Assembly: GCA_037974665.1 (NCBI GenBank)
Contig: CM075766.1
Span: 51,344,569 to 51,408,568, forward strand
DNA: 64,000 nt
Source of the DNA: Ehretia macrophylla
Lineage: Eukaryota; Streptophyta; Magnoliopsida; Boraginales; Ehretiaceae
Direction of reading: 5' to 3'
Shown here: in pieces, positions 62,101 to 64,000 of the stretch
Layout: the number at the start of each line of letters is the position of its first letter
Numbering within the stretch: the first letter of the stretch is position 1
Program-made: the position numbers and the translations under genes
The notes under the pieces: generated by a model
What the model saw: only the letters and a program-made list of their open reading frames with translations
Database searches by the model: none
Told to the model about the DNA's origin: nothing

Positions 62101-62274
62101 AATCCCATAAATTCAAAGTTTCCACTTGTAGCTATCCCCTGACGGCACCTCACCAATTCAAGTTTCAATTTACAGATTCATGGGTCCATCAGTAGTTCAT
62201 CTTTGATGGCTGAAGAATTTGTTAGACGGGAAGAAACTGCAGGTGAAACAGATAGAAAGGTAGCTGGTAATTGA
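56103..62274 (+). CDS. LNK1: LNK1-like clock transcriptional coactivator, eight exons
   Basis: Exons 56103-56126, 57693-58261, 58349-58685, 58783-58857, 59336-59980, 60772-60920, 61949-62084, 62176-62274; all GT-AG with matching phases, giving 677 aa. The start MSDLCMYELEDIVWDDF and DDHIVPHP match the LNK N-terminus. WPDIGNFEDVDRMFRSCDST and LGWFSSSDAI are shared LNK motifs. The C-terminal pair LCIRDSLYRLARSAEQRH and TDTNPIDRSVAHLLFHRP is the conserved region that in LNK1/2 binds MYB-like REVEILLE factors. In Arabidopsis, LNK proteins are nuclear coactivators without a DNA-binding domain; with RVE8 they activate evening genes such as PRR5 and TOC1. The first coding exon has only eight codons and is followed by a 1.57-kb intron. 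G-boxes upstream fit light and clock control. The protein is longer than I recall for Arabidopsis LNK1 (about 616 aa). Confidence 0.92.
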
Positions 62275-64000
62275 CTGAAACTGTCCTGAGGCTCTCTCTT
62301 GTTGATTGTGTATTACACGTATTTGAACGCTGAAGCGGTCTCAGCATATTACTTTGTCGCATTCTGAAATTCCATACATCTAATAGCTTGACTTTGTATT
62401 TATGTGGCTTCCCTTGTATGGTCACTATTGGGTCGAACGTGGAAAGATAACCAATAGCGTATCAGGGGTCCTTTGGAACAGTGGCAACGGCACCCCTCTC
62501 AACCGAGGGGAGGGTGGATGTACTTATCTCAATTGGGTCGGGTCGGGGCAGGATTGTAATTTTTACTAACTTTTTGTATTAATTTAAAAACATTTAGGTG
62601 TTTATAGTTTACAAGTCACTTAGTTTGACAGTTTTCCACTGATTTTGGTTTTTAAAATAATTTTTGTACTACTAATTCGTCTCAAGTACATCAAATTTGG
62701 AGTGATTATAATATTATTCAAATAAAGGATTTTATAAATTCTTCCAAAACCAATCACCTGCAAATCCCCTAATCTAAACAAGAGAAAGGAATTGAAAATC
62801 CCTCTGAATTTAATTGTTTTCCACCCAATCACCCAATCTGAATAACTTGTTACTATTTTATGAGATCTTTCTTTTTTCTAATTTAGCAAGTACTGTATTC
62901 ATTCAAAAGCATTGTATGTAGTGTTTTGCAAAGGAGGGTTCCAAACAACTATTTAGAAGCTGGGTAAATTAGCTTTTTTAATTGGAATATTATTCCAGAG
63001 CAAGTTGAGAATGACGTGAATTTATCATAGCAAAACCTGCAACTACTTGTACAAAAAACAACTACTTTTGCCTCGTATAATTTGTTCTTGCTATCATGCT
63101 GAATTTTGTAAAAAATTTGTTCCTCGGTGAAGGTCTTTGCCACAAATCTGGAAACTCAAGACTTTCTTTATAAGTACTAAATAATATAGATAAAAGCATT
63201 TCTCTTTCCAAACAAAAAAGAAAAAGATAAAATAATCTAATTAAATTAATTGACATAGTCTCCTTAGGATCAATATTAATGAGTTTTTTTTTAATTATTT
63301 TTATCTCCATTTTCTATGAATTTAAACCTTTTTTTTGAGAGAGTAACTCACTATTAAGCTATTTCTAAATTTTGGATCAATATCAATATTGATTGCTATT
63401 AATGAGTTGAGAATGAGACGTACCGTTGCAAAGGGTTTACTTTCCCCCAAGACCAATTTATTATTATCGTCCATCCAACGAGAGTCAATATATACAAGTA
63501 GGAATGAGCTTGAACTTGAGCTTACGTATATTGTTCAATACACACAAAGTAATTCAACTGCGTCATGAGGGAACTATCTAATATTCCACATCTATTATGT
63601 CAGTAGAAATTCTCTTATAATATCATAATTCTATGAGTTGATTGTGAACAATTTACATTATTTATTATAATTTAATTAAGGATTCCCAGTTATTGGATTT
63701 TATAATATGATCACAATGCTATGAGTCAGTTGTAAATTGTTCATATTATTTTTTATAATTGTTTCAATAATTCACAATAGTGTCATAATATCATAACATG
63801 AGCAAATGCACTCCTCTTCTACATATATCATGTTATGTGATCTTCCGAGGCTTCACACGCAGTGGTTGACGAGGACAAGACTTTATCAACTGTGTAATCG
63901 GTTGTAATGCATGCAATAATTTCATAGATATCAGCTAAAAAACTCTACCAAGTTTTCAAGTTTTTATTCTTTTTCTCCTTTTTTCCCTATACATATTTGG
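62275..64000. other. LNK1 3' region and intergenic DNA
   Basis: The first few hundred bases are probably the LNK1 3' UTR. The rest is AT-rich with no supported gene. A diverged direct repeat of about 50 bp (near 63622 and 63710, sharing a CTATGAGT...TTGT...CATATTATT pattern) is the only structure noted. Confidence 0.5.

Noticed and set aside
62455-62960. Possible inverted-repeat element after LNK1
   Set aside because: I could not match the two ends to each other or find a target duplication.

Overview
The window is plant nuclear DNA. It is AT-rich, its genes carry short GT-AG introns, it is full of LTR retrotransposons, and it holds plant-only gene families (LNK, SAUR, a KUP potassium transporter). 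It is most likely a eudicot; the species cannot be fixed from the sequence. No rRNA, functional tRNA or CRISPR array was seen.

Layout of host genes: 1-196 (-) is the first exon of a KUP/HAK/KT potassium transporter that runs off the left edge. 2254-9160 (-) is a ten-exon CD2BP2/LIN1-type spliceosomal protein. 10911-13567 (-) is a three-exon gene for a small coiled-coil protein of unknown function. 19567-25311 (+) is a five-exon Pumilio (PUF) RNA-binding protein. 34743-34979 (+) is an intronless SAUR. 56103-62274 (+) is an eight-exon LNK1-type circadian coactivator with three G-boxes upstream. All exon chains were joined by hand from splice sites and keep an open frame throughout.

Between the genes lie mobile elements, described as fossils. 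A Ty1/copia element of Tork/Tnt1 type (25674-30986, minus) sits about 360 bp downstream of the Pumilio stop codon. A nest at 35391-50570 consists of a short-LTR Ty3/gypsy chromovirus split inside its integrase region by a Sirevirus-type Ty1/copia element (39486-49242). Both insertions have perfect 5-bp target duplications. Smaller pieces include a tRNA-derived SINE, two RTE-like LINE tails in introns, a possible third LINE piece, foldback MITE-like elements and the end of a CACTA transposon.

The observations most worth a second look are: (1) the inserted Sirevirus has more diverged LTRs (about 4%) than the older element it sits in (1.6%), an inverted age order; (2) a long GTCGAC-centred palindrome module is repeated in the Sirevirus LTRs and again inside the element; (3) the Sirevirus has an extra sense ORF region after RNase H; (4) the CD2BP2-like protein seems to end in OCRE-like aromatic octads instead of a GYF domain; (5) the two leftmost multi-exon genes carry separate 166-271 bp tandem duplications in three introns; (6) there is a G-box cluster upstream of LNK1. 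I found no convincing wholly new system.
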